Assembly: GCA_046328525.1 (NCBI GenBank)
Contig: JAXLWK010000003.1
Span: forward strand, 1-64,000
From: JBDHWG01 sp046328525
GTDB lineage: Bacteria > Chloroflexota > Anaerolineae > Epilineales > JAHCIE01
Reading direction: 5' to 3'
Length of the DNA: 64,000 bases
Below are positions 32,973 to 42,000 of the stretch, piece after piece. A program made the translations under genes and the position numbers. Every line of letters starts with the position of its first letter. The first letter of the stretch is position 1. A model generated the notes under the pieces. The model was not told the origin of the DNA, made no database searches, and saw only the letters and a list, made by a program, of their open reading frames with translations.

Positions 32973-34601
32973 ATGGAACCGTTGATCGTAGATGGCAAAC
33001 TTCAGGCTTTGGGTGCAATCCGCCAGTACGTGATGGCTGCCGCGGCTCAGGCCGGGCTGAACAAGCGGCGATCCTACGACCTCGCCCTGGCCGTGGACGA
33101 AGTCGCGACGAATATCGTGACCCACGGCTACGACGAGGCCGGCCTGGCCGGTTCGATCGCGGTCAAGGCGGGCGTTGACCAGCATGCCCTCGTGCTGACC
33201 CTCGAAGACACGGCGGTTGCGTACGACCCCACCAAGCGCCCGCCGCCGAAGGAGGAGGACTTCGACCGCCCGCTCGAAGAACGGGACATCGGTGGGTGGG
33301 GCGTTTACCTGGCGATCCAGAGCGTAGACAACTTCATCTACCGCTACGTGGACGGGGTGAACCGCAACGTGTTCGTCATGAACCGCGACCCCCACGGCGA
33401 CCTGCTCATCGTGGCCGAAACCCACGAGACGCGCGACTCGCTGTCGCGCTTGCTGCGCAGCGAGGGGTACCAGGTCGAGAGCGTCGAGACGGCGGCCGAG
33501 GCCCTGGAGAAGCTGGCGGAGCGACCCTTCGACCTGGTCTGCGTAGACGTATCCATCCTGGATGCGGCGTCGCCGAACCTCATGCAGACGATGAAGGCGG
33601 ACAACGCGCTGCGCGGCATCCCGATCCTCGTCCTGACCGACCTCAATGGCATTCCGGCGGCCGAGCAGTCCATCACCGCCGGCGCCGACGACTACCTGCG
33701 GCATCCGTTCAGCCCCGTGGTCGTGCGCGCCCGCATCAGCGCGAACCTCGAAAAGCAGCGCGTCAAGATCGCCGAGGCGGCGCTGAAAGAGAGCGAGAAG
33801 TACGAGCGGGACGTGCTGATCGGGCATCAGATTCAGCTCAGCTTCCTGCCGGAGACACTGCCGAAGCCGCGAAACTACGAGATCGCGGCGCGCTTCGCGC
33901 CGGCGCGGCAGGTGGCGGGCGACTTCTACGATTCATTCCTCCTGCCGAACCAGAGCAAGGTGGCCCTGGTGCTCGGCGACGTGTGCGATAAAGGCGTGGG
34001 CGCGGCGCTGTTCATGGCGCTCTTCCGCAGCATGCTGCGCGCTTTCGCCCAACAGAACTATCCGATGAGCATGGTGATGGATGTCAGCGCGGAGGAGCGG
34101 CGCATCCTCCTGCGGGGCGGCAATATCGCGCTCAAGATGGCCGTCGAGCTGACCAACAACTACATCGTCACGAACCACGCCGCGACCAACATGTTCGCCA
34201 CGGTGTTCTTCGGGATTCTTGATCCGGCGAGTGGTGACCTATACTATGTGAACGCCGGTCATGAATCGCCCATCATCTTCCAGGATGGGGTGGTGAAGGC
34301 GCGGCTCGGCGTGAATGGGCCGGCGGTGGGCATCCTGCCCCAGATGACCTACCCCGTCCAGCTCGCGCACCTCGATCCGGGCGATACGTTGCTCATCTAC
34401 ACCGACGGTGTGACCGAGGCCAAGGACCCGGGCAACCACTTGTTCGGCGAGCCGCGCCTGCTGAAGCTCATCGAGAAACCGGCGCCGTCGGCGGCCGTCC
34501 TGCTCGAAGACATCGAGCTGGGTCTGCGCGAGCATATTGCGACCGCCGCGCAGTTCGACGACATCACGATGCTCGCTGTGAGGAGAGAAACCAGTGTCTA
34601 A
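32973..34601 (+). CDS. RsbW-like kinase / receiver / PP2C (RsbU-SpoIIE) phosphatase fusion
   Basis: A 542-residue protein. Residues 1-140 are a GHKL ATPase of the anti-sigma kinase type (LALAVDEVATNIVTHGY N-box, GGWGVYLA G2-box). Residues about 146-260 are a receiver domain with the likely phospho-acceptor in LVCVDVSILDA; the usual Lys near the end of the domain reads His (YLRHPFS), so signalling may be atypical. Residues about 300-540 are a PP2C phosphatase: AGDFYD, LVLGDVCDKGVGAALFMA, YVNAGHESP, TDGVTEAKD and FDDITML provide the metal ligands. Kinase and phosphatase in one chain could both phosphorylate and dephosphorylate the two STAS proteins. It overlaps the next gene by 8 nt. Confidence 0.9.
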   Translation: MEPLIVDGKLQALGAIRQYVMAAAAQAGLNKRRSYDLALAVDEVATNIVTHGYDEAGLAGSIAVKAGVDQHALVLTLEDTAVAYDPTKRPPPKEEDFDRPLEERDIGGWGVYLAIQSVDNFIYRYVDGVNRNVFVMNRDPHGDLLIVAETHETRDSLSRLLRSEGYQVESVETAAEALEKLAERPFDLVCVDVSILDAASPNLMQTMKADNALRGIPILVLTDLNGIPAAEQSITAGADDYLRHPFSPVVVRARISANLEKQRVKIAEAALKESEKYERDVLIGHQIQLSFLPETLPKPRNYEIAARFAPARQVAGDFYDSFLLPNQSKVALVLGDVCDKGVGAALFMALFRSMLRAFAQQNYPMSMVMDVSAEERRILLRGGNIALKMAVELTNNYIVTNHAATNMFATVFFGILDPASGDLYYVNAGHESPIIFQDGVVKARLGVNGPAVGILPQMTYPVQLAHLDPGDTLLIYTDGVTEAKDPGNHLFGEPRLLKLIEKPAPSAAVLLEDIELGLREHIATAAQFDDITMLAVRRETSV

Positions 34602-35349
34602 AATCATGTCGATCCACTCCTTTCGAGGTGGTACCGGCAAGTCGAACACGACGGCCAACCTGACGACCATCTACGCCATGCAAGGCTACCGCGTCGGCGT
34701 CGTTGATACCGACATTCAGTCGCCCGGCATCCATGTCCTGTTCGGCATCGAAGAAGAAGACATGGTGCATTCCCTGAATGACTTCCTCTGGGGCCAGTGC
34801 GAGATCGAAGAGGCGGCGCTCGACGTGACCGATCGCCTCGGCGCGCACATTCCCGGCAAGATCTTCCTCATTCCGTCGAGCATCAAGGCGGGGGAAATCG
34901 CGCGCGTGTTGCGCGAGGGCTACGATGTGGGCCTGCTGAACGACGGCTTCAACCGCTTGCTGGACGCGCTTCAGCTCGACCTGCTTCTGATTGACACGCA
35001 CCCGGGCCTCAACGAGCAGACGCTGCTGTCCATCGCCATCTCCGACGCCCTGGCGATCATCCTTCGCCCCGACCAGCAGGATTACCAGGGAACCGCCGTG
35101 ACCGTCGAGGTGGCGCGCAAGCTGGAGGTACCCAAGCTCGTGCTCATCCTCAACAAAGTGCCGGTGTCCCTCGGCCTCGACACGGTGAAGGAGCGCGTCG
35201 AGCGGACGTATCACTGTCCGGTGGCCGGCGTCTTGCCCCATTCGGACGAGCTGATGCTGCTTGCCAGCTCGGGGGTGTTTTCGGTGCAATACCCAACGCA
35301 TCCTGTGACGGCGACTTACAAGCAGATTGCCGCGACGCTCCTGTCGTAG
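34594..35349 (+). CDS. MinD/ParA-family ATPase
   Basis: A 251-residue P-loop ATPase. IMSIHSFRGGTGKSNTTANL is a deviant Walker A with the signature Lys (RGGTGKS); VGVVDTDIQSPGIHVLFG follows; LDLLLIDTHPGL is the Walker B region. The GTG start overlaps the end of the preceding phosphatase gene and has GAGGAGAGAAACCA upstream. ParA/MinD proteins position complexes or act as switches on membranes. In this operon it may localise the signalling complex or the large membrane protein that follows. No ParB or MinE partner is visible. Confidence 0.88.
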   Translation: MSKIMSIHSFRGGTGKSNTTANLTTIYAMQGYRVGVVDTDIQSPGIHVLFGIEEEDMVHSLNDFLWGQCEIEEAALDVTDRLGAHIPGKIFLIPSSIKAGEIARVLREGYDVGLLNDGFNRLLDALQLDLLLIDTHPGLNEQTLLSIAISDALAIILRPDQQDYQGTAVTVEVARKLEVPKLVLILNKVPVSLGLDTVKERVERTYHCPVAGVLPHSDELMLLASSGVFSVQYPTHPVTATYKQIAATLLS

Positions 35350-35428
35350 CGGCGCTCGCACAGGGGGGGCTGTCATCGTCATGGCATCGGAGGGTGCATT
35401 CTTGGGCCGCCGTTAGCTACGGATAGAC

Positions 35429-38400
35429 ATGACGTCCATCGCGCGACTCTCGTCTGATCTCTTCAAAATCGAAGACTCCGAATGGCCTCTCGTCCTTATC
35501 CTGTTCGCCCTGATCGGGGTGACGACGGTCGGCGCCATTTGGGGGAGTACCGTTGCCTACGCCGGGCTTCTAAAGGTCGTCGGGATCGGCTCGCTGCCCT
35601 GGATCCTGGGCGCGGCCGCCGTTCTCTCCATTCTGGGGGCGGCGTTCTACTCGGCGTTTGCGCCGGTCTTCTCCAACGGCCGGCTGATGGTTGCCATCTA
35701 CGTCGTCGGTGTTCTGAGCTTGCTCCTCGGTCTGTTCCTACTTCATCAAGGCTCGCTGCTGGCGTACCCCATCCTGTACCTCCTGTACGTCGCGTGGCTG
35801 CCCGTCTACAACCCCCACCTCGTCACGTTCATCACCGGCTTCACCGATGCCCAGGCGGCCAAGCGGGTCGTGCCCGTCGTTCTGGCCGGCATGCGTGTCG
35901 GGCTGATCGTCGCCGGCCTGACGATGGTCGTCCTCAACCGCTGGTTCTCGCCCGAGGGCATCATCATCATCTGGTTGCTCTCGTATGTCGCCTCGATTAG
36001 CCTGGTCTGGGCCGCGCCCCACTTCGCCGCTAATCGCGCCGAGGCGGGGCAGCGCGCGCGCCCCGTGGCCCGTGTCGGCTATGTGACGAGCCTGCGCGAG
36101 GGCGCGCAGTACACCCATCAATCGCCGTATCTGCGCTGGGTTATGGCGGCGGGGTTTGTCTTGCTCATGTTGCTGGCGCTCATCGAGTATCGTTCGAGCC
36201 AGCTCTTGTTGGGCGCGTTCCGGACACAGGCGGAGTTGGCGAGCTACCTGGGGTTGTTGGGCGCGTTGGGCAACGTCGTGGCGCTGCCGCTGCTGCTCTT
36301 CGGGCTGAGCCGCATCATCGCCCGTTTCGGCCTGGGCGCGACCAGCCTCATCTACCCGGTCATGAACCTCTTCACGGCCGGCTGGCTCTTCGCGGTTCCC
36401 GGCGCTGCCAGCGCCTCGGCCGCCTACCTGGACCGATCTGCGTTTCGCGCCGCGTTTCAGTTCCCCGTCGAGGGGCTGCTGTTCAACGCGGTGCCCTTGA
36501 AAATGCGCGCCAGGGCGCGCTCTCTGGCGGTCGGCCTGGTCGGGCCGCTGGGCGCTTTCGGCGGCAGCCTGCTGCTCCTGCTGCCCTTGGCGGCGCAGTC
36601 GGAGTGGTTCGTCGGCGGCCTTGTCCTGGCGCTGTCCGTCGTCTACCTGGCGGTCTCCCTCGTAGTGCGGCGCGAGTACAGCGACGCCGTGGTGCGAATG
36701 CTGCGCGAAGAGGACTACACCTCGATGCTGCACCAGGACGCATCACCCGTCATGGTCGCGGACCCCCAGGCCCTGGCCCTCCTGCGGGAGCAGCTAGACG
36801 AGAGCCAGAGCCGCGATCTCACCGTGTTCCTCGCGCAGCTCATGCTGCGGGTCGGGGGGGACGATGCCATCCCCATCCTCGTCTCGATGGCGCGCGAAGC
36901 GCCCAATGAGGAGAAGCGCTCGGCCATCCTCGATGCCCTGTCCATTTCGGGCGTCTCCGCCCCCGCCGTCGAAGACATGTATCTGGATTGCCTCGCCAGC
37001 CCTGCCGCCAGCGTGCGGCTGTCGGGCATCGTGGGATTGCAGCGGCTTTCGCCGGAAACCGTCGCCCGGCGCTTGCCGCGCCTGCTCAGCATGGTCGCCG
37101 ATCCCGACCTCGACGTGCGCGTGGCCGTTCTCTCCGCCCTGGCCCACGCCGACATGCTCGACGTCTCGCCCGCCGCGACCCAGGCGCTAGACGCCCTGAT
37201 TGCCCACCCCGACCCGACGTTCCGCGCCGCCGGCATCCTGGCGCTGTGCGAGCAGAAGGACGCGGCCAGGGTGGGCGCGGCCCTTGTTCCTTTCCTGGGG
37301 GACCCGTCGGATATCGTCCAGCTTCAGGCGCTGCACGGTCTGGACCGCGTCCTGACCGATGCGCCGACTGAGCCGTTCGCCAGCGATCTGCTCCAGGCCC
37401 TCGCGGTTGCCACGCGCGACGAAGACGAGCCGGTGCGGCAGCAGGCGGTGATGCTGCTCGGACGAGCGGCGCACTGGGCCGACGGGGCCGTCCCGCTGAT
37501 CGCCGACACCCTCGGCGACCGTAGCCCCGCCGTGCGCGCGAGCGCAGTAGATACCCTCGCGCAAATCGGGCTGCCGGTCGTAGACGTTCTCGCGCCGCGC
37601 CTGCGGTCGGCGTCGCTGGCGATGCGCGAAGGCGCGGCGATTGTCCTGTGCCGCGTAGACCGCCGCGCCCACAAGCAGCTCATCCAGGACTACATGCTCC
37701 AGGCGCTGCGTCGCGCGTATGAAACCTACGTCATGCTTTACGCCGTCGAGCCTTTGCCGCCCTTTCCGGGCGTGGCGGTCCTGAACGACGCCTTGCGCGA
37801 GAGCGCGGCGGCCAGCCAGAACGATGTGTTTCAGCTGCTGACAGGGCTTGAGACGTCGCCCAACACCGCCATGATCCGGCAGCATCTGTGTGGCGTGACG
37901 ACGGCGCGGGCCGATGCCACTGAGGCGCTGGAGGCGCTGACCACGCCGCAGATGGGCGCCCTCGTCTCGACCCTGTGCGATCCACATAGACAACCGTCGC
38001 ATGTGGCGGCGTTGGCAGACGAGACGTGGGGCGTCAAGCCGCTCGCGCCGTTCCAGACACTCGAACGTCTGGCGTCGCCACCCACTGAGTGCCTGCTTCG
38101 CGCGGTGGCGCTGTACGCCCTGGGCGAGATCGGCCCGACCGAGGCGGAGGCGCTCTCCGCGCAGCGCGAGCTTCCGCCGCGCCCCGTCGCATCCCAGGCG
38201 TCCTTCCACCTTCAGTTGGGTGGGCGAACGAGTGACGAGGCGTCCGGCGAGGGCGAGGGTGAAGGCGCTGCCGGGGACAAAACCGAGCGGGCGACGTTCC
38301 GCATGTTCCTCGGCCGGCGCAAGACGGACGAGCGGGGCGCGGCGGACGCGGGACCAGAAGCCGGTCTATCGCGTCAGACGATCGAGGCGCTGCTGACCGC

Positions 38401-38995
38401 GGCGCAGGCGGAGCCGGAGGTGGATGTTCGGGAAGCGGCGCGCGCCGCTCAGCGGGCGCTGGGGGTCCAGGTCTCGGCAGAGGCCATAGCTCAGGGAGGG
38501 GTGATGCTCTCGACCATTGAACGGGTGATCTTCCTCAAGCAGGTTCCCTTCTTCGAGGGGATGACTGTCGAACAGCTGCGCGTGCTGGCGAGCGTCTGCG
38601 AGGAGCGGACGTATGCCCAGGACGGCTCGATCTATAACATTGGCGACCCGGGCGGTGTCCTGTACGTCATCGTGAATGGCAAAGTCGGCATCGAGCACGA
38701 GAAACGCGGTGGGTCGGTGGCGCGCCTGGCGACGCTCAGCTCGAACTCGTACTTCGGCGAGATGGACCTGTTCGACGACCACCCCCGCTCCACATCGGCG
38801 GTTGCGCTGGAAAGCACCGACGTGCTGGAGCTGCGCCGCGAGCCGCTTGTCGCCCTGTCTCGCCAGTACCCTGACGTGTCCCTGGAACTCATCAAGGTGC
38901 TGAGTGCGCGCCTGCGCGAGGCCAACGACCGCATTGTGGACCTGACCCGCAGCCGCCCGCGCGAGCTGAACCGGCTCTACGACAAGCTGGACTGA
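35429..38995 (+). CDS. Membrane transporter-like / HEAT-repeat / cyclic-nucleotide-binding fusion protein
   Basis: An 1188-residue protein. Residues 1-415 contain about ten to twelve hydrophobic segments, like MFS or ATP/ADP-translocase-type proteins. Residues about 440-790 are helical HEAT-like repeats (PDLDVRVAVLSALAHADM, PDPTFRAAGILALCEQKD, RSPAVRASAVDTLAQIG). Residues about 1025-1150 are a Crp-type cNMP-binding domain (FLKQVPFFEGMTVEQLRVLA, GDPGGVLYVIVNGKVGIE, YFGEMDLFDDHPRSTSAVA). The FGEMDLFDDHPRSTSA box matches the phosphate-binding cassette, with Arg in the ligand position. A low-complexity linker (GEGEGEGAAGDK) separates the parts. It is probably a cNMP-gated or protein-docking membrane sensor; no transport substrate can be inferred. 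Confidence 0.85.
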   Translation: MTSIARLSSDLFKIEDSEWPLVLILFALIGVTTVGAIWGSTVAYAGLLKVVGIGSLPWILGAAAVLSILGAAFYSAFAPVFSNGRLMVAIYVVGVLSLLLGLFLLHQGSLLAYPILYLLYVAWLPVYNPHLVTFITGFTDAQAAKRVVPVVLAGMRVGLIVAGLTMVVLNRWFSPEGIIIIWLLSYVASISLVWAAPHFAANRAEAGQRARPVARVGYVTSLREGAQYTHQSPYLRWVMAAGFVLLMLLALIEYRSSQLLLGAFRTQAELASYLGLLGALGNVVALPLLLFGLSRIIARFGLGATSLIYPVMNLFTAGWLFAVPGAASASAAYLDRSAFRAAFQFPVEGLLFNAVPLKMRARARSLAVGLVGPLGAFGGSLLLLLPLAAQSEWFVGGLVLALSVVYLAVSLVVRREYSDAVVRMLREEDYTSMLHQDASPVMVADPQALALLREQLDESQSRDLTVFLAQLMLRVGGDDAIPILVSMAREAPNEEKRSAILDALSISGVSAPAVEDMYLDCLASPAASVRLSGIVGLQRLSPETVARRLPRLLSMVADPDLDVRVAVLSALAHADMLDVSPAATQALDALIAHPDPTFRAAGILALCEQKDAARVGAALVPFLGDPSDIVQLQALHGLDRVLTDAPTEPFASDLLQALAVATRDEDEPVRQQAVMLLGRAAHWADGAVPLIADTLGDRSPAVRASAVDTLAQIGLPVVDVLAPRLRSASLAMREGAAIVLCRVDRRAHKQLIQDYMLQALRRAYETYVMLYAVEPLPPFPGVAVLNDALRESAAASQNDVFQLLTGLETSPNTAMIRQHLCGVTTARADATEALEALTTPQMGALVSTLCDPHRQPSHVAALADETWGVKPLAPFQTLERLASPPTECLLRAVALYALGEIGPTEAEALSAQRELPPRPVASQASFHLQLGGRTSDEASGEGEGEGAAGDKTERATFRMFLGRRKTDERGAADAGPEAGLSRQTIEALLTAAQAEPEVDVREAARAAQRALGVQVSAEAIAQGGVMLSTIERVIFLKQVPFFEGMTVEQLRVLASVCEERTYAQDGSIYNIGDPGGVLYVIVNGKVGIEHEKRGGSVARLATLSSNSYFGEMDLFDDHPRSTSAVALESTDVLELRREPLVALSRQYPDVSLELIKVLSARLREANDRIVDLTRSRPRELNRLYDKLD

Positions 38996-39014
38996 GAGGG
39001 GAAGGAAGCTGGCT

Positions 39015-42000
39015 GTGACCGAGGATCGGGACGACGCTGCCATCGAAGCCGTCTACCCCCTGTCGCCGCTACAGGCCGGCATGCTGTTTCACAACCTGCT
39101 CGGCGTCGCGGCGGGGGTAGATGTCCAGCAGATTGTGGGCGTCTTGCGCGAGCGCCTGTCCCTGCCCCTGTTCGAGCAAGCGTGGCGGCAGGCGGCCGCG
39201 CGCCACGCCGTGCTGCGCACCGCTTTCCGCTGGTCGGGCAGCGAGGGGCTGGCGCAGGCGGTGTACCGCGAGGTGGCCCTCCCCATCGCCTTCGAAGACT
39301 GGCGCTCCGTTCCGGCGGACGAGCAGCCGAGCCGCCTGACCCGCTATTGCCGCGACGACTGGCGACGCGGCTTCGCCCTCGACCGCCCCCCTCTGATGCG
39401 CCTGACTGTCGTCCAGTGGGCCGACGCCGAGTTTCGGTTTGTCTGGACATTTCACCACGCCCTGCTAGACGGCCGCTCCTACGACCTGCTGCTGCAAGAG
39501 GTCTTTGCGCTCTACGAGGCGTTCCAGCGCGGCGAGAGCGTGTCGCCGCCGCCCGCCCGTCCCTACCGCGACTACATCCTCTGGCTGCAAGACCAGGCGC
39601 CTGCCGCGTCCGCGGCGGCCTGGCGCGATCTGCTGACCGGCTTCGCGGCGCCGACCCCGCTGCCGGACATCCGGCCGGCCGCGCCGCCGCCGCCCGACGA
39701 CGACTACGGCATGCAGGAGCTGTGGCTGTCCGAGGAGACGACGGCGGGCTTGACGGTCACGGCGCGCACCATCGGCGTCTCGGTCAGCACGCTCGTCCAG
39801 GGCGCATGGGCGCTCTTGCTGAGCCGTCTCAGCGGTGAAGACGACGTCGTGTTCGGGGTCACGCGCACGTGCCGCCACTCGGCGCTGGGCGGCGTTGGCG
39901 CCGATCGCATGATCGGTCTGCTCATCAACACGCTGCCGATGCGCGCGCGGGTCAGGGGCGAGCAGGCCATCGCGGCGTGGCTGCGCGAACTGCGGGCGCA
40001 ATCCCTCGCCGTTCGGGCGCACGAACACACCCCGCTGGCAAGCGTCCAGGAGTGGAGCGATCTGCCGCCCGGCGCGCCGCTCTTCGACAGCATCGTCGTC
40101 TACGAAAACTTCCGCCTCGACACCCGCCTCAAGGCCCTTGGCGGAGCCTGGCAGCAGCGCGACTTCGACGTCTTCGGTCGCACGAGTTACCCCCTCACCC
40201 TGCTGGCCTACCAGGATCGGTCGCTGCTACTGCGGCTGAAGCACGACCGCGCCCGCTTCGGCGACACGGCCGCCTCGCGCATGCTCGGCCACCTGGCCGC
40301 GATCCTGGCGCGGTTTGTAGCCTCACCCGCTCTCCCGTTGGATAGCGTGAGCCTGCTCACGCCAGAGGAGGAGCATCAGATCCTGACCGCGTGGACCGCG
40401 CCGTGGACCGACAACGCCGTCGCTGTGTGCTTTCACCAGGTCTTCGCGGCCCAGGCGGCGCGGACACCCGACGCGCTCGCGGTGGTCTACGAAGACACGC
40501 GCCTGACCTACCGCGACCTCGACGAGCTGTCCAACCGCCTGGCGTGGCGTCTGCGGGCGGTGGGCATCGGCCCAGAGGCGGTGGCCGGCATCTACCTCGA
40601 CCGCTCCGCCGCGACGGTCGTTGCGCTGCTCGCCATCCTCAAGGCCGGCGGCGCGTACCTGCCACTGGACGTGGACCAGCCCGCCGAGCGGGTCAGCCGC
40701 CTGCTGCGCGAGGCCCGCGCCGCCGCCCTCGTCACCCGCCGCTCGCTCGTAGAGCGCATGCCGCCCATCGGCGTCCCCGTCGTGTGTGTGGACGACTCGG
40801 ACGACAGCGCCTCGCCCGCGAGGCTCCCGAACCTGGCCCGGCCTGCCAATCTCGCCTACGTGCTGTTTACCTCCGGCTCCACCGGCCAACCGAAGGGCGT
40901 CGCCATCGAGCACCGCCAGGTCATGGCGTATCTGCGGGGCGTCGTGGCGGCCCTGGACCTGCCCGCGTCGGCTGCCTACGCCCTCGTCTCGACGTTCGCC
41001 GCCGACCTGGGCAACACGATGATCTTCCCGGCGCTGGCGCGCGGCGGCTGTTTGCACGTGATCGCGTCGGAGCGCGCCGCCACGCCCGACGCCTTCGCCG
41101 ACTACGTCGCCCGCCACCGGATTGACTGTCTCAAGATCGTCCCGTCGCACCTGGCTGCCCTGCTGTCGGCGGCGGAGCCGGCCCGCGCGCTGCCCCGCCA
41201 GCGCCTCGTGCTCGGCGGCGAGGCGGCCAGCCCGGCCCTCGTCGCCCGCGTCCACGCCCTCGCGCCGCACTGCCGCGCCTTCAACCACTACGGGCCGACC
41301 GAGACCACCGTCGGCGTCCTGACCTACCCCATCCTGCCGGCCGACGCGGCCGGCCCGATCCCGCTCGGCCGCCCCCTGCCCAACACACGCGTCTACATCC
41401 TGGACTCGGCGATGCAGCCGGCGCCTGTCGGCCGTCCGGGCGAGCTGTACATCGGCGGCGACACGGTCGGCCGCGGCTACATTCACAGGCCGGATCTGAC
41501 CGCCGAGCGCTTTGTCCCGAATCCCCTGACAGGCAGCGACCCGCGCGCCGCCCGCCTCTACCGCACGGGCGACCGCGTGCGCTGGCGGGAGGATGGCGTT
41601 GTCGAGTTCCTGGGGCGGGTAGACGACCAGGTCAAGATTCGCGGCTACCGCGTCGAGCCAGGCGAGGTCGCCGCGGCGCTGACGCAGCACCCAGCCGTGG
41701 CAGCGTCGGCGGCGACCGTGTGGGAGGACGAGCGCGGGGAGAAGCATCTGGCGGCGTATGTCGTGCCGGCCGCGTCCGCCGTCCCCGATGACCTGCCCCT
41801 GACCCTCACGGCGTTCCTGCGCGGCCGGCTGCCGGAGCACATGCTCCCAGCGGGGATTGTGCCGCTGGACGACATCCCGCTGACGTCGAATGGCAAGATT
41901 GACCGCCGCGCGCTGCCCCCGCTGCGTCTCGCCCAGAACCCGCCGCCGTCGGCGTATGTCGCGCCGCGCAACGCGGCGGAAGCGGCGCTGGCCGCTATCT

